From Fibrobacter sp. (GTDB taxonomy: Bacteria > Fibrobacterota > Fibrobacteria > Fibrobacterales > Fibrobacteraceae): 49,360 bases of DNA. The stretch is from assembly GCA_024398955.1 (NCBI GenBank), contig JAKSIG010000021.1:1-49360 (forward strand), read 5' to 3'. Numbering within the stretch: the stretch's first letter is position 1; every line of letters starts with the position of its first letter. This document shows, piece after piece, positions 41,681 through 49,360 of the stretch. A program made the translations under genes and the position numbers. Below the pieces are notes generated by a model, which made no database searches, had not been told where the DNA came from, and was given only the letters and a program-made list of their open reading frames with translations.

Positions 41681-43744
41681 TTATTCCGCCTTTTTAAACT
41701 TGACTATGAATGTAGAACCTTTGCCCGGCTTGCTAACCAGAGATATGGTCGCGCGGTGGGTTTCTGCTACTCTTTTTACAATTGCAAGACCTAGACCGGA
41801 ACCCTTTGTGCTTCGGGTCATTTCGTCGCCTACTCTGTAAAAGTCATTAAAGATGTTTTTTTGCTCTGAACTGGGAATACCTACGCCTGTATCGGTCACA
41901 GAGAATACGGACCACGAATCTTCGGTGTAGGTCCTTATAGAAACCTCGCCAGGTGCGTTGGTGTACTTAATTGCATTTTCAATAAGGTTCTGGGCTAAAC
42001 TGTATAATGCAGTATAGTCGCCCATGACAAAAACGTTGGGGTCGAATTTTGTGTGGAACGTAAGCCCCTTTTCTACACCGATGTCTTCAACTGCATCAAA
42101 TACTTTTTTTGCGCAAATGGAAAAGTCCAAACGTTCCCACTTGAAGGCTCCCTTTCCATGTTCCATTCGCGTGTAATTTAGAATGGCTCCGATAAGGTTT
42201 TCAAGTCTGGTAGCTTCCTTTCCGATTAGGTTTGAATATTCCTGAACTTTTTCCACTTTCTGTACGCGCCCGCGGGCCATCATTTCGGCAAACATTTTTA
42301 TGGAGGTCAAGGGCGTCTTCAGTTCGTGAGAAACACTCGAAAGAAAGTTTGCTTTCATTGCTAGCAACTTGTGCTCCTGAGTGATAAAGCGGAACATAAA
42401 GAAAGATCCGAAAATTACAGTGATGAGCGCGAATAGCATTAGACCGTACATCAGGAACATTCGATGTCTTGTTTCCTTTCGGATGTCCTGCATGTCTTTT
42501 TCGTAGAGGGTGAATTCTAGGTCGAGAATGTCTTCCAAGTGGGATTGTGAAATGATAGTTGCACTGTCGGGTATGGATCCCAAGAAAACCCTATCCTTAG
42601 ATTCTACAATGGAAAAGGGAATGTTCTTCCAACTTTGTACGACCCCTTTAAGTCTATTCAGCAGTCTGTCTTTGTAGGCGTCTTCGTTAATCTTGGCGAT
42701 AACTACCTGATCGCCAGAAAGGAATGGATATGACATCTTAAAGAGTGATGCTTCATCGCTTTTCTTGAAATCGATCCCTGTCTTGGAATTGTGTTCGCTA
42801 CTAAGAACTTCAAGGAAAAGATCACGATGCTTGTACAGGATGTCCATGTACCCCAGCTGTCTGTTGAAATTTTCTCGCAAATTCCAGAAGGCTTCGCGCT
42901 TGTCCTGAGGCAATTTTTCAAAGGACAGAATTTGGGTAAATGCAGTCTCAAAGAAAAATTTGGAGGCTGCGATATTGTCGATACTTTGGTCTTCGAAGAA
43001 CTGAGCCAAGACAGAAAGACAGTAATCCTGCGCTTCCTGATGTTTTTTCTGCTTCACCAAAATTTCAAAATGAAGTAGATTGACTGACCAGGATAAGTCT
43101 GAATGCAGGTATCCTTGCTGGTGTGGATTCTCTTCTAGAATTTCAAGTAGCTTTAGTGCCTCGTTATACTTCTTTTCTTTGTAGTAATAGCGGATTAGTC
43201 CTAAAATATCTTGAATTTGTTCGCTCTTTGAGCCGAATATAAAGCTAGTGGGCCGAAGAGCGTGCATTCTCTTGTTCAGGTATCTTTTCTGGCTGGCTTC
43301 ATCCTTAAAACCTTCGGATTCCTCCATGAACAGCTTCTTGTCTTTTGCTGAAGCGACACTGTTGGAAAAGTTCGTGGACTTGTAAAAATGCCTTGAGGAA
43401 ATGTCTGGATAGACCAAAGCTCCCTTGTTGAAAAGGAAGATTGCCTCGATACCGTCTACAGACTTGAACTCTGTGGCGTGGCCGAAATCCAGTAGCCGCT
43501 GGGGTTGTTCATATAAGAATAACGATGCGTTCTTTGTTTCCTGAAAGATCTTGTTCTGTTCTTTTGCAACGGCTTCTTGAATGTCGTTCTGGAAGGCGGT
43601 TCGATTTTCATCAAAATTCTTTTGTGCCAGAAACACTTCGTTCTGAATGTTTCTGAAGCTAAGAACAGACAGGATTGCCGTGGGCAGAATAATTCCCCCG
43701 GCAAATAAAAGGATAAAAAGCAGATTGTTGCGCGAAACCTGCAT
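41681..43744 (-). CDS. Membrane sensor histidine kinase with large extracytoplasmic domain
   Basis: 687 residues. TM1 (about 7-28) and TM2 (about 430-452) flank a roughly 400-residue periplasmic region with TPR-like helices (RYYYKEKKYNEALKLLEILEE). The DHp H-box is SSVSHELKTPLTSIKMFAEMM with His473; the ATPase has the N box (LAQNLIENAIKYT), G1 (DTGVGIP), F (FYRVGDE) and G2 (GSGLGLAIVKRV). It signals to the next gene. AAGGA lies 5 bases ahead of the ATG, right after the 38-residue membrane ORF. Confidence 0.95.
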   Translation of the reverse strand: MQVSRNNLLFILLFAGGIILPTAILSVLSFRNIQNEVFLAQKNFDENRTAFQNDIQEAVAKEQNKIFQETKNASLFLYEQPQRLLDFGHATEFKSVDGIEAIFLFNKGALVYPDISSRHFYKSTNFSNSVASAKDKKLFMEESEGFKDEASQKRYLNKRMHALRPTSFIFGSKSEQIQDILGLIRYYYKEKKYNEALKLLEILEENPHQQGYLHSDLSWSVNLLHFEILVKQKKHQEAQDYCLSVLAQFFEDQSIDNIAASKFFFETAFTQILSFEKLPQDKREAFWNLRENFNRQLGYMDILYKHRDLFLEVLSSEHNSKTGIDFKKSDEASLFKMSYPFLSGDQVVIAKINEDAYKDRLLNRLKGVVQSWKNIPFSIVESKDRVFLGSIPDSATIISQSHLEDILDLEFTLYEKDMQDIRKETRHRMFLMYGLMLFALITVIFGSFFMFRFITQEHKLLAMKANFLSSVSHELKTPLTSIKMFAEMMARGRVQKVEKVQEYSNLIGKEATRLENLIGAILNYTRMEHGKGAFKWERLDFSICAKKVFDAVEDIGVEKGLTFHTKFDPNVFVMGDYTALYSLAQNLIENAIKYTNAPGEVSIRTYTEDSWSVFSVTDTGVGIPSSEQKNIFNDFYRVGDEMTRSTKGSGLGLAIVKRVAETHRATISLVSKPGKGSTFIVKFKKAE

Positions 43745-43753
43745 AATTTCCTT

Positions 43754-43870
43754 TTATAGAGGGATGTGTACTGACAGTTCGGGGAACTGCAGTATAACAA
43801 GACTTGCAACCATCAACGTCAGCAGTAAGGAGATTGTTGCAATAGCTACATAAATCAGTGGGCGAATCAC
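43754..43870 (-). CDS. 38-residue single-span membrane protein
   Basis: Missed by ordinary length cut-offs. On the minus strand GTG at 43870 overlaps the LysM gene stop as GTGA, giving MIRPLIYVAIATISLL...ILQFPELSVHIPL and a TAA stop at 43754. Residues 3-28 form one hydrophobic span with a positive N-terminus. The histidine kinase ATG follows 9 bases later with its own ribosome site. The exact overlap and tight spacing on both sides argue for a true gene. It may be a kinase-modulating microprotein, by analogy with SafA or MgrB; that role is inference. The unusual GTG start is the main doubt. Confidence 0.5.
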   Translation of the reverse strand: MIRPLIYVAIATISLLLTLMVASLVILQFPELSVHIPL

Positions 43871-45039
43871 TTAATTACTTTAGCACGGTGGGTCACAGAA
43901 ACCTTATGCCCCATTTCGATGCGACGGTTGTTGGAATAAATCTCGCGAATTAACACAGAAGATTCGTTTTCGCCTGCGCGTGCAATCACGCCTCGGCCAA
44001 GCAGACGGGGCGGGATGGAGGCGTCGGACTTGTCGTCTTCCCATACGGCGACGGCATCGCCAGTATTGTAACCCTTTGCGGATCCTGCGTCAATCAGCAC
44101 GTAGGAATAGGCTCCAATAATCAGCATGGGGTCCATTGCATAGCGGATGATTGGCAGAGAATCCATTTGGGCGTTCTTTTCGGACTCGTAGCCGGTGACG
44201 TTAATCGGGCTAAGAGGCTGCTTCAGGCGAGCCTTGGACTGATTGATTCTGATTTCGCGGAAGCTTTGTACAATCTGTGCGCGAGACAGCGTATCGCCGA
44301 TGGCTGTAATTCTTGCAACGCCGGAAAGTCTCAGGAGGGCGAACTTGTCAAAGCTCTTTCCCTTGGTTCCAGGAACATTTATTGCGCGAGCGTCAACGAT
44401 TTCGATGAGATCGCCCTTCTTTAAGTTGCTGTTGGTCTTCTTGCCAATGCCTACGACAACTTCACTTTCGGGAAGGTGAATGATGGGCTCTTTCTTTTCG
44501 CCAGAACGAATAGAGAAGAACGAGCTATCCTTCTTGAGGGAGTCCAGGGTGTAAATCTCGGGGGCGAGAATCTGGTAATAGGCGTTGAACATCTTGGGAT
44601 CGGAACGCTTCTTGAAGAAATAAGAATCGTCGGCCTTTGCGGTTTTCTTGTTGTTCTTATCCTTGTCGCGGAGATTGCCCAGCATGCTTTCGAATTCGTT
44701 GTCGCGACTGTCGTACTCTGCACAACCTGCAGAGGTAATGCCCTTAGGCAAGTTAGAATCGGCTACGGCAGCTTGGCAGGGGTGCTTCTTGACTTCGGGG
44801 TCTGCGCGAAGAACAGGTTCTTCGCGAGTGCTGTCGCCAAGATAAATTGAATCACCCGGGTAAATCCAGTGGGGATCCTGAATGTGTCTGTTGTTTTCCC
44901 AAAGATCTGGCCAAGCAAACGGATCCTTTAGGAACTCGTCGCTCAAATCCCACAGAGTATCGCCTTCCTTGACGATATAGGCAGATGCTACTAGGGCAGA
45001 AAAGCCCAGGCCAATAGTTAGATACTTCAAAAGACTCAT
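43867..45039 (-). CDS. LysM-domain envelope protein
   Basis: 390 residues. A short signal (MSLLKYLTIGLGFSALVASA) is followed by one LysM domain, about residues 21-70: YIVKEGDTLWDLSDEFLKDP, WENNRHIQDPHWIYPGDSIYL. The rest (about 150-390) is a beta-rich region of unknown fold with repeated Gly-turn strands. LysM binds peptidoglycan, so the protein is likely periplasmic and cell-wall-attached. It is upstream of the micro-membrane ORF, kinase and regulator in one tight run; AAGGA lies 6 bases before its ATG. Confidence 0.88.
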   Translation of the reverse strand: MSLLKYLTIGLGFSALVASAYIVKEGDTLWDLSDEFLKDPFAWPDLWENNRHIQDPHWIYPGDSIYLGDSTREEPVLRADPEVKKHPCQAAVADSNLPKGITSAGCAEYDSRDNEFESMLGNLRDKDKNNKKTAKADDSYFFKKRSDPKMFNAYYQILAPEIYTLDSLKKDSSFFSIRSGEKKEPIIHLPESEVVVGIGKKTNSNLKKGDLIEIVDARAINVPGTKGKSFDKFALLRLSGVARITAIGDTLSRAQIVQSFREIRINQSKARLKQPLSPINVTGYESEKNAQMDSLPIIRYAMDPMLIIGAYSYVLIDAGSAKGYNTGDAVAVWEDDKSDASIPPRLLGRGVIARAGENESSVLIREIYSNNRRIEMGHKVSVTHRAKVIK

Positions 45040-45080
45040 AAAAATCCTTACAGGCTGAAATAACCCTCTTATGACGAAAT

Positions 45081-46436
45081 TTAACCTTTTCTTTGCCTAA
45101 AGGTGGGAACATTCTGGGCAAAATGGGGTCTATCCCCGCCGTTTTGGCGAGAAACTCGTTCCTGAGGACGCTGCACGTTTCTGGAACGGGACTTTTGCGC
45201 AGGATTTTGACCAAGAATGCCTGCTCGGTCGGGGACGAACAGGAAGAGTATCTCAAACTTGCCACTGCCCGGTTCTAGGTACAGGGGGATGCTCTTTCGT
45301 AACATATAGCCTTCGCGCCGGAAATGTTTGATTTCCTTTGCAGCAACTTCAAGATTCGATGTTTGAAGCAAAATTCGTTCAGGTCTAGACTGGGCTGCAA
45401 CCTGTTCTACACCGGAGGGGAGAGACTCGTCACCGGGCAAGTTGAAGTAGAATGTCCAGCGGCCTTCATTTTCTTCTTTGTTAAAGAACTTGGTAAAGAA
45501 ATCCATATCCACGTGACCGCGGTAGAAGCGCATATTCTCGTTGGGGGCATTTCTTCCGTTCATGCGAGAAGATTGCATAGCGTATTCACGGCAGTCAAGT
45601 GAGGCGACCTTCTTGAATTGATTAGCCAGTGAAGTCCCGACAAATGAACAGCCGGAATAGAATTCAAAAAAGCAGTCTTCCTGGTTAGGGTGAATCGCAT
45701 TTTCGATGCGGAGGGGGAGTCCCAACCAGGCTGTTCTTGCTCGGGGAGCCCAGTCCAGCACATGCATATAGATGCCGGAACCACCAATAGAGATGAAGTC
45801 GCTTCCGAATGCGCTCTTGGCTTCGACCTTCATGGGGGTAGTCCCTGCTGGGTCAAAGAGGTGATCCGGAGTGCACTGGATATGGTGGCAACTGATGATT
45901 TCGGGGCAAGAACGTTCCAGGAAGTCAATAAAAGTCTTGTAGCCGTGAGCGGAATTACGTCCGCGCAGGTTGACCTGCACTAGCAGGGCGAAACGGCCAT
46001 CTCCTGTAGCTCTAAAACAAATCTGGCGCAATGCCTTGCTAAAAATACGAAGGTGGTCTTTCTTGAGTTGTTCGCTAATGCGGGTCACAACATCGGGGGC
46101 CTTCATGTCTTTTACGGGAGCATCAACAACAAGCCTTTCGCTTGCGCCCTTAATGATCTTCGTGATTCGCCAATCGCAATCTTCTGGAACTGCTTCGGCG
46201 GTATACCAGGCTTGTACCTTGCCCGGAATTTTTTCGGTTTCAATCCAGGCGTTCAGCTGTTGCTTTAAATCATCCAAGGTGGCAACAGCTCGTTCTATAG
46301 CCGGCTTTTCTTGCTGCTTCCTGGATTCTTCTATGCCCTCGTTTACTGTTTGTGGCTTACGTGAACCCACCGCGGGACGGCGAGGGGTTTCTCTTCTGTC
46401 GTTTGCCTTAAAGGGCTTTCTTTGTGGCTTATACAT
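45081..46436 (-). CDS. TrmA/RlmD-like protein lacking the catalytic cysteine
   Basis: 451 residues with basic, low-complexity ends. The middle (about 220-400) resembles class-I uracil-C5 methyltransferases: FFEFYSGCSFVGTSLANQ for the LYCGvGtf motif, NGRNAPNENMRFYRGHVD and the final LLQTSNLEVAAKEIKHFRREGY. In RlmD the last motif is SCNP with the catalytic Cys; here it is TSNL with Ser360. The DPPR-like motif (NLPGDESLP) is also lost. It may bind SAM or RNA without methylating. It lies 45 bases after the AEP/RepA-like gene and 41 before the LysM gene. Confidence 0.7.
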   Translation of the reverse strand: MYKPQRKPFKANDRRETPRRPAVGSRKPQTVNEGIEESRKQQEKPAIERAVATLDDLKQQLNAWIETEKIPGKVQAWYTAEAVPEDCDWRITKIIKGASERLVVDAPVKDMKAPDVVTRISEQLKKDHLRIFSKALRQICFRATGDGRFALLVQVNLRGRNSAHGYKTFIDFLERSCPEIISCHHIQCTPDHLFDPAGTTPMKVEAKSAFGSDFISIGGSGIYMHVLDWAPRARTAWLGLPLRIENAIHPNQEDCFFEFYSGCSFVGTSLANQFKKVASLDCREYAMQSSRMNGRNAPNENMRFYRGHVDMDFFTKFFNKEENEGRWTFYFNLPGDESLPSGVEQVAAQSRPERILLQTSNLEVAAKEIKHFRREGYMLRKSIPLYLEPGSGKFEILFLFVPDRAGILGQNPAQKSRSRNVQRPQERVSRQNGGDRPHFAQNVPTFRQRKG

Positions 46437-46481
46437 AATCAGTTTTTCTTTTTTCTTTTTTTTTAAAGTCTGCGTTTGGAA

Positions 46482-48221
46482 CTACACTAGGAATCTAGGA
46501 TAAATCCAGGAACATTCGCGAGCCACCATCTTGGGGAATTCGCGGAAGTTTCCGTTTATCTGGTATAGATTCAAGCTACCTTCCACAGGAGTGAGCTTCA
46601 TAACGGAGTCGGCTCGGGCTTCAAGGTAGGGGTATTCGTCTATATTACAACTAGACACAACGGCGCATCCGGTAAGGGCTATGATTGTATCGATCATCTG
46701 CATCAGAATCTGATGCGGAGAACCGCTCAGTCGGGTGGACTTGGGGTTGTGCAATACCGCAGAAATTGGGTCGATTACCACAACTCGGTAGTCATGGTTT
46801 TCAAGTTTCTTTGCACCCTGAATTCGTTTGGCGATAAGCTGGGCCGTTTCGATTGGCGAAAGAGCCGTACCGCGAAGATTTAAAAAACCAAACTTTGGTG
46901 TGCTGGCGTTCAGGTCTCGCTTGGAGCCCAACAGGTGCAGTCGGTTCAAGAATACAGACTTGGTCAATTCAAAATTGATAAAGAGAACGTCGCTAGAGTT
47001 CGTGCTGTTTCCAAACCAGTCTTCGCCATAGCAAATAGAAAGGCCAAGATCCATTAGCGCCAGGGACTTACCGCTTTTGGGAGGTGCGGTAAACAGGAAG
47101 AATTCTCCTGCACGAAGCATGTTCTCAACGATGGTCTGGTCTTTCTTGGGCGCGTCTTCGCTATCGCTTGCTAGTTCAATAAGGGGCTTTCCATCTAGGG
47201 AGTATTCAACCCATTCCTGCCATTCCTTAAAGTTCTTGGCGCCTTGCTCAAGTCCAATAAGGTATTGCTGCTTGCCTCCACGAAGTACGCCGGGCATACG
47301 AACCATCATGTGAGGGTTGCGGTTAGATGCGTCAACCTTGAATCCCTGGGAATCCAAGGTCTTAAAGAGGAAGTCTACACGTTCATTGTATTCTTCTTCG
47401 TCGTTGGCAAAAATTTTAACCCAGGCCTGAACGGAATTGGCGCCAGTGTTGACTAAGGCGGCGCAGGGCAAGTTCAAGGCCTTGTAGTAAGCCAACTGCT
47501 TGGCAAGACTCATCTTGGGGTTGTCTACAACCACATAGCGGTAGTGCCAAGACTCGTCAGTTGCATCAGCACCTCCTTTGATGGCGTTGATAGAAAGGAG
47601 CGCTCCTTCTGGGCTATCTAGACCCTTCATGATTTTCTTGATGGAGTCATCCTGGCCGACAATGTTTTCTACCAGTTCTTCGGTGCTGTTGGATGTGTTG
47701 GAAATTTTGAACTCGATAGTTTCGTCTTGTTCAAAGGTTGCTTCCAACAGTTTTGCCAAGTCCTTACGCCAGTCTGCGGCAGGCCATGGGATAGAAAGTG
47801 CTTCCGGATCAATCTTGAAATTTTGCAGAAGTTCCAGTGACTGGGTGTCCAAACCCATAGCCAACATCTGCTCCATGGAAATCATTCCTGCAGAGAGCGG
47901 AGAAATGATTGGCATGGCAACCGTTTGCGGGGCTGCTGGTGCGGAACCGTCTGCGGCGGGGGCTGAAGCTGCGGGAGCAGGTTCTTCGGCTCGTTCAGAA
48001 GAACGCTTTTCGGCAGAGAAGGCTCGACGGAGGGTTTGTTCGACTTCATCACCGTCCATACCATCGTCTCGGGCCTTTCCGCCCAGCTGGAAACTGGCGT
48101 CCATAAAGGTCCAGCCTTCTTCCATGGCGGCAACACCGGCTTTGTATAACTCGGCCTTCAGTTCGTTTCCGCTGAATTTACTTTTCAAAAATTGATTAAT
48201 AGTTTTTCTTGCGCTTTCCAT
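46482..48221 (-). CDS. AEP-like plus RepA-like ATPase protein
   Basis: 579 residues in four parts: helical domain (1-75, resembling primase C-terminal helical domains); Ala/Pro linker (75-110); a region about 160-320 whose ALVNTGANSVQAWVKI and NPHMMVRMPGVLRGGKQQYLIG follow the archaeo-eukaryotic primase (AEP) layout SGGKSxHAWV ... SRMPG; and a RecA/RepA-like ATPase with Walker A APPKSGKS (Lys385) and Walker B VVVIDPISAV. The AEP His is Gln265 and the DxD is a lone Asp (VVVDNP), so priming is unlikely. Similar proteins are usual in plasmids and prophages, yet no phage genes are near. GAGG precedes ATG. Confidence 0.75.
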   Translation of the reverse strand: MESARKTINQFLKSKFSGNELKAELYKAGVAAMEEGWTFMDASFQLGGKARDDGMDGDEVEQTLRRAFSAEKRSSERAEEPAPAASAPAADGSAPAAPQTVAMPIISPLSAGMISMEQMLAMGLDTQSLELLQNFKIDPEALSIPWPAADWRKDLAKLLEATFEQDETIEFKISNTSNSTEELVENIVGQDDSIKKIMKGLDSPEGALLSINAIKGGADATDESWHYRYVVVDNPKMSLAKQLAYYKALNLPCAALVNTGANSVQAWVKIFANDEEEYNERVDFLFKTLDSQGFKVDASNRNPHMMVRMPGVLRGGKQQYLIGLEQGAKNFKEWQEWVEYSLDGKPLIELASDSEDAPKKDQTIVENMLRAGEFFLFTAPPKSGKSLALMDLGLSICYGEDWFGNSTNSSDVLFINFELTKSVFLNRLHLLGSKRDLNASTPKFGFLNLRGTALSPIETAQLIAKRIQGAKKLENHDYRVVVIDPISAVLHNPKSTRLSGSPHQILMQMIDTIIALTGCAVVSSCNIDEYPYLEARADSVMKLTPVEGSLNLYQINGNFREFPKMVARECSWIYPRFLV

Positions 48222-48435
48222 AGGTCAGCCTCAAAATTCAAAAAATATTATCCAAAGATAATGTAGCTTATTTTTTGTGCATGTTTTTTTAGGAAAAGTT
48301 TTGATGCTTATTATAAAGGCTTTTTGTTCTCCTAGGACTGTTGTTTTTTCTTACAACACGTAAACCCAATTTTTCATTCCGATTTGGAATAATGCGTATA
48401 AATTATTTCCAGGATGTGTTAAATAGGAGGGAATC

Positions 48436-49360
48436 ATGGGTTGGAGTACCAAGATTCTGTTTATGGGTGGCCTTGTGGCGCTTACTGCCACAAGTTCTTT
48501 GGCTCAAACTTACGACTTGCCAATCATTTTCGTCGATACGAAGCAAAAATGTTTGGACAAGAACGTTACTGAAAAAATTCCAGCGACAATGAGGGTTTTG
48601 GACGAAGCAACCAATTCAGTTGCTGACAGCGCTAAGGGAAAGCTGTACGATATTGGCATCAAGGTAAGAGGTCAGTCTTCTGCCTTGTTTCCAAAGCCGG
48701 GCTATAGCGTTGAATTCTGGGATGCCGCGGGAGAAGGTGTCGACGTCGGTTTGCTAGGGTTGCCGCCTTCTGACGACTGGGTTTTTCATGGTCCCTATGT
48801 GGACAAAAGCATGATGAGAAATTCCCTGGCCCATTGGCTGTTTAGACAGGCAGGCCGCTACAGTCCTCGCACAATGCATTTTGACTTGTACATCAATGGT
48901 GTGTATCGCGGAGTGTACGTTCTTATCGAAAAAATCAAGCGTGGCAAGTATCGCGTTGACGTTTCCAAGCTTAAGGAAGAAGATGTTTCTGGCGACGATG
49001 TTACCGGCGGTTACATCTGGGCTTTTGACAAGACCGGTACAAATACCGGTGGCGCGGGCAGTGGCAGCGTCAATGACGAAGGCTTCAGCACTTCCGATGG
49101 CTTAAATGTTATTCTTCATTATCCTAAAAAAGAAAACATCCAGAACCAACAGGAAGAATACCTGAAGAAATACCTGAATGACCTGGAAGGACTGTTTAAA
49201 AACGGTAAGAACGGTGCTGGTTACGAAAATTACGTGGATGTGGAATCTGCTGTAGATTACGTCCTTCATCAGGAAGTGACCAACAACGCAGACTCCTACT
49301 GGTGTAGTTTCTTTTTGCATAAGCCCAAGGATAGCAAGGGCGGCAAGGTAACCCTAGGAC
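48436..49360 (+). CDS. CotH-kinase-family secreted protein, 3' end cut by window
   Basis: Open frame from ATG 48436 to the window end (308 codons visible). AGGAGG lies 6 bases upstream. A signal peptide (MGWSTKILFMGGLVALTATS, cut after SLAQ) is followed by the CotH layout: VRGQSSALFPKPGYSVEF, WVFHGPYVDKSMMRNSLAHWL, YINGVYRGVYVLIEKIKRG and GGYIWAFDK. CotH proteins in Fibrobacter and other cellulose degraders are secreted; kinase activity is known for spore-coat members. No dockerin or sorting tail can be seen because of the cut. It is divergent from the AEP/RepA-like gene. Confidence 0.85.
   Translation, partial: MGWSTKILFMGGLVALTATSSLAQTYDLPIIFVDTKQKCLDKNVTEKIPATMRVLDEATNSVADSAKGKLYDIGIKVRGQSSALFPKPGYSVEFWDAAGEGVDVGLLGLPPSDDWVFHGPYVDKSMMRNSLAHWLFRQAGRYSPRTMHFDLYINGVYRGVYVLIEKIKRGKYRVDVSKLKEEDVSGDDVTGGYIWAFDKTGTNTGGAGSGSVNDEGFSTSDGLNVILHYPKKENIQNQQEEYLKKYLNDLEGLFKNGKNGAGYENYVDVESAVDYVLHQEVTNNADSYWCSFFLHKPKDSKGGKVTLG

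Noticed and set aside
1..49360. CRISPR arrays, insertion sequences or integrated phage
   Set aside because: No spaced direct repeats, transposase, integrase or structural phage genes are seen, so the two primase-like proteins are not in an obvious mobile element.

Overview
The window reads as a chromosomal stretch of a Gram-negative bacterium, most likely a Fibrobacter or close relative (Fibrobacterota). The case rests on an LpxB (lipid A) gene, several lipoproteins with serine-rich linkers, LamG-like and CotH-like secreted proteins, a PorV/FadL-like barrel, a metalloprotease with a type IX-like C-terminal tail, and moderate GC. This placement is from overall gene character and was not tested by any search. 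No rRNA, convincing tRNA, CRISPR array, insertion sequence or prophage is visible.

Layout. 1-1774: plsY (5' cut) and gpsA, early phospholipid synthesis, closed by a two-way terminator. 5802-1867 (minus): gmd, rmd, a GT4 glycosyltransferase and a polytopic flippase-like protein, a compact operon for a GDP-6-deoxymannose sugar and its use in a surface glycan. 5879-7423: lipoprotein with two LamG-like repeats. 7496-12494: dnaE and lpxB overlapping by 14 bases, then convergent mutL (14399-12462) overlapping lpxB by 33 bases. 14519-15817: unknown protein with a possible C-terminal winged helix. 15818-16354: long gene-free stretch with a candidate small RNA, a terminator and several palindromes. 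16355-18441: small membrane protein and thrC. 18676-24327: lipoprotein, outer-membrane barrel, DUF4912 protein and GH57 glucan-branching enzyme. 24418-26783: small lipoprotein and a convergent secreted metalloprotease.

28636-26804 back to 33553 (minus): primase-helicase-like protein, GT4, Dabb, GT32, SRPBCC-like, UbiD-type decarboxylase and the metalloprotease, all closely spaced. 33607-35576 (plus): ruvC, an M15 peptidase and an MpaA-like M14 amidase. 36450-35650: pssA. 48221-36561 (minus): a long co-oriented run of an AEP-like/RepA-like ATPase protein, a degenerate TrmA/RlmD-like protein, a LysM protein, a previously unlisted 38-residue membrane ORF, a histidine kinase, a response regulator, a TPR/PQQ-repeat protein and an oligopeptide-binding lipoprotein. 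48436-end: CotH-like protein cut by the window.

The most striking theme is that four nucleic-acid enzymes have changed key residues: MutL has lost the endonuclease metal motifs, the RlmD-like protein has Ser where the catalytic Cys should be, the AEP-like domain has lost its His, and the primase-helicase has altered Toprim and Walker A motifs. The second theme is a possible envelope-sensing operon (LysM, micro-membrane protein, kinase, regulator, PQQ protein). A third is that dnaE and mutL both carry a TATATT box exactly six bases before ATG, suggesting leaderless messages.
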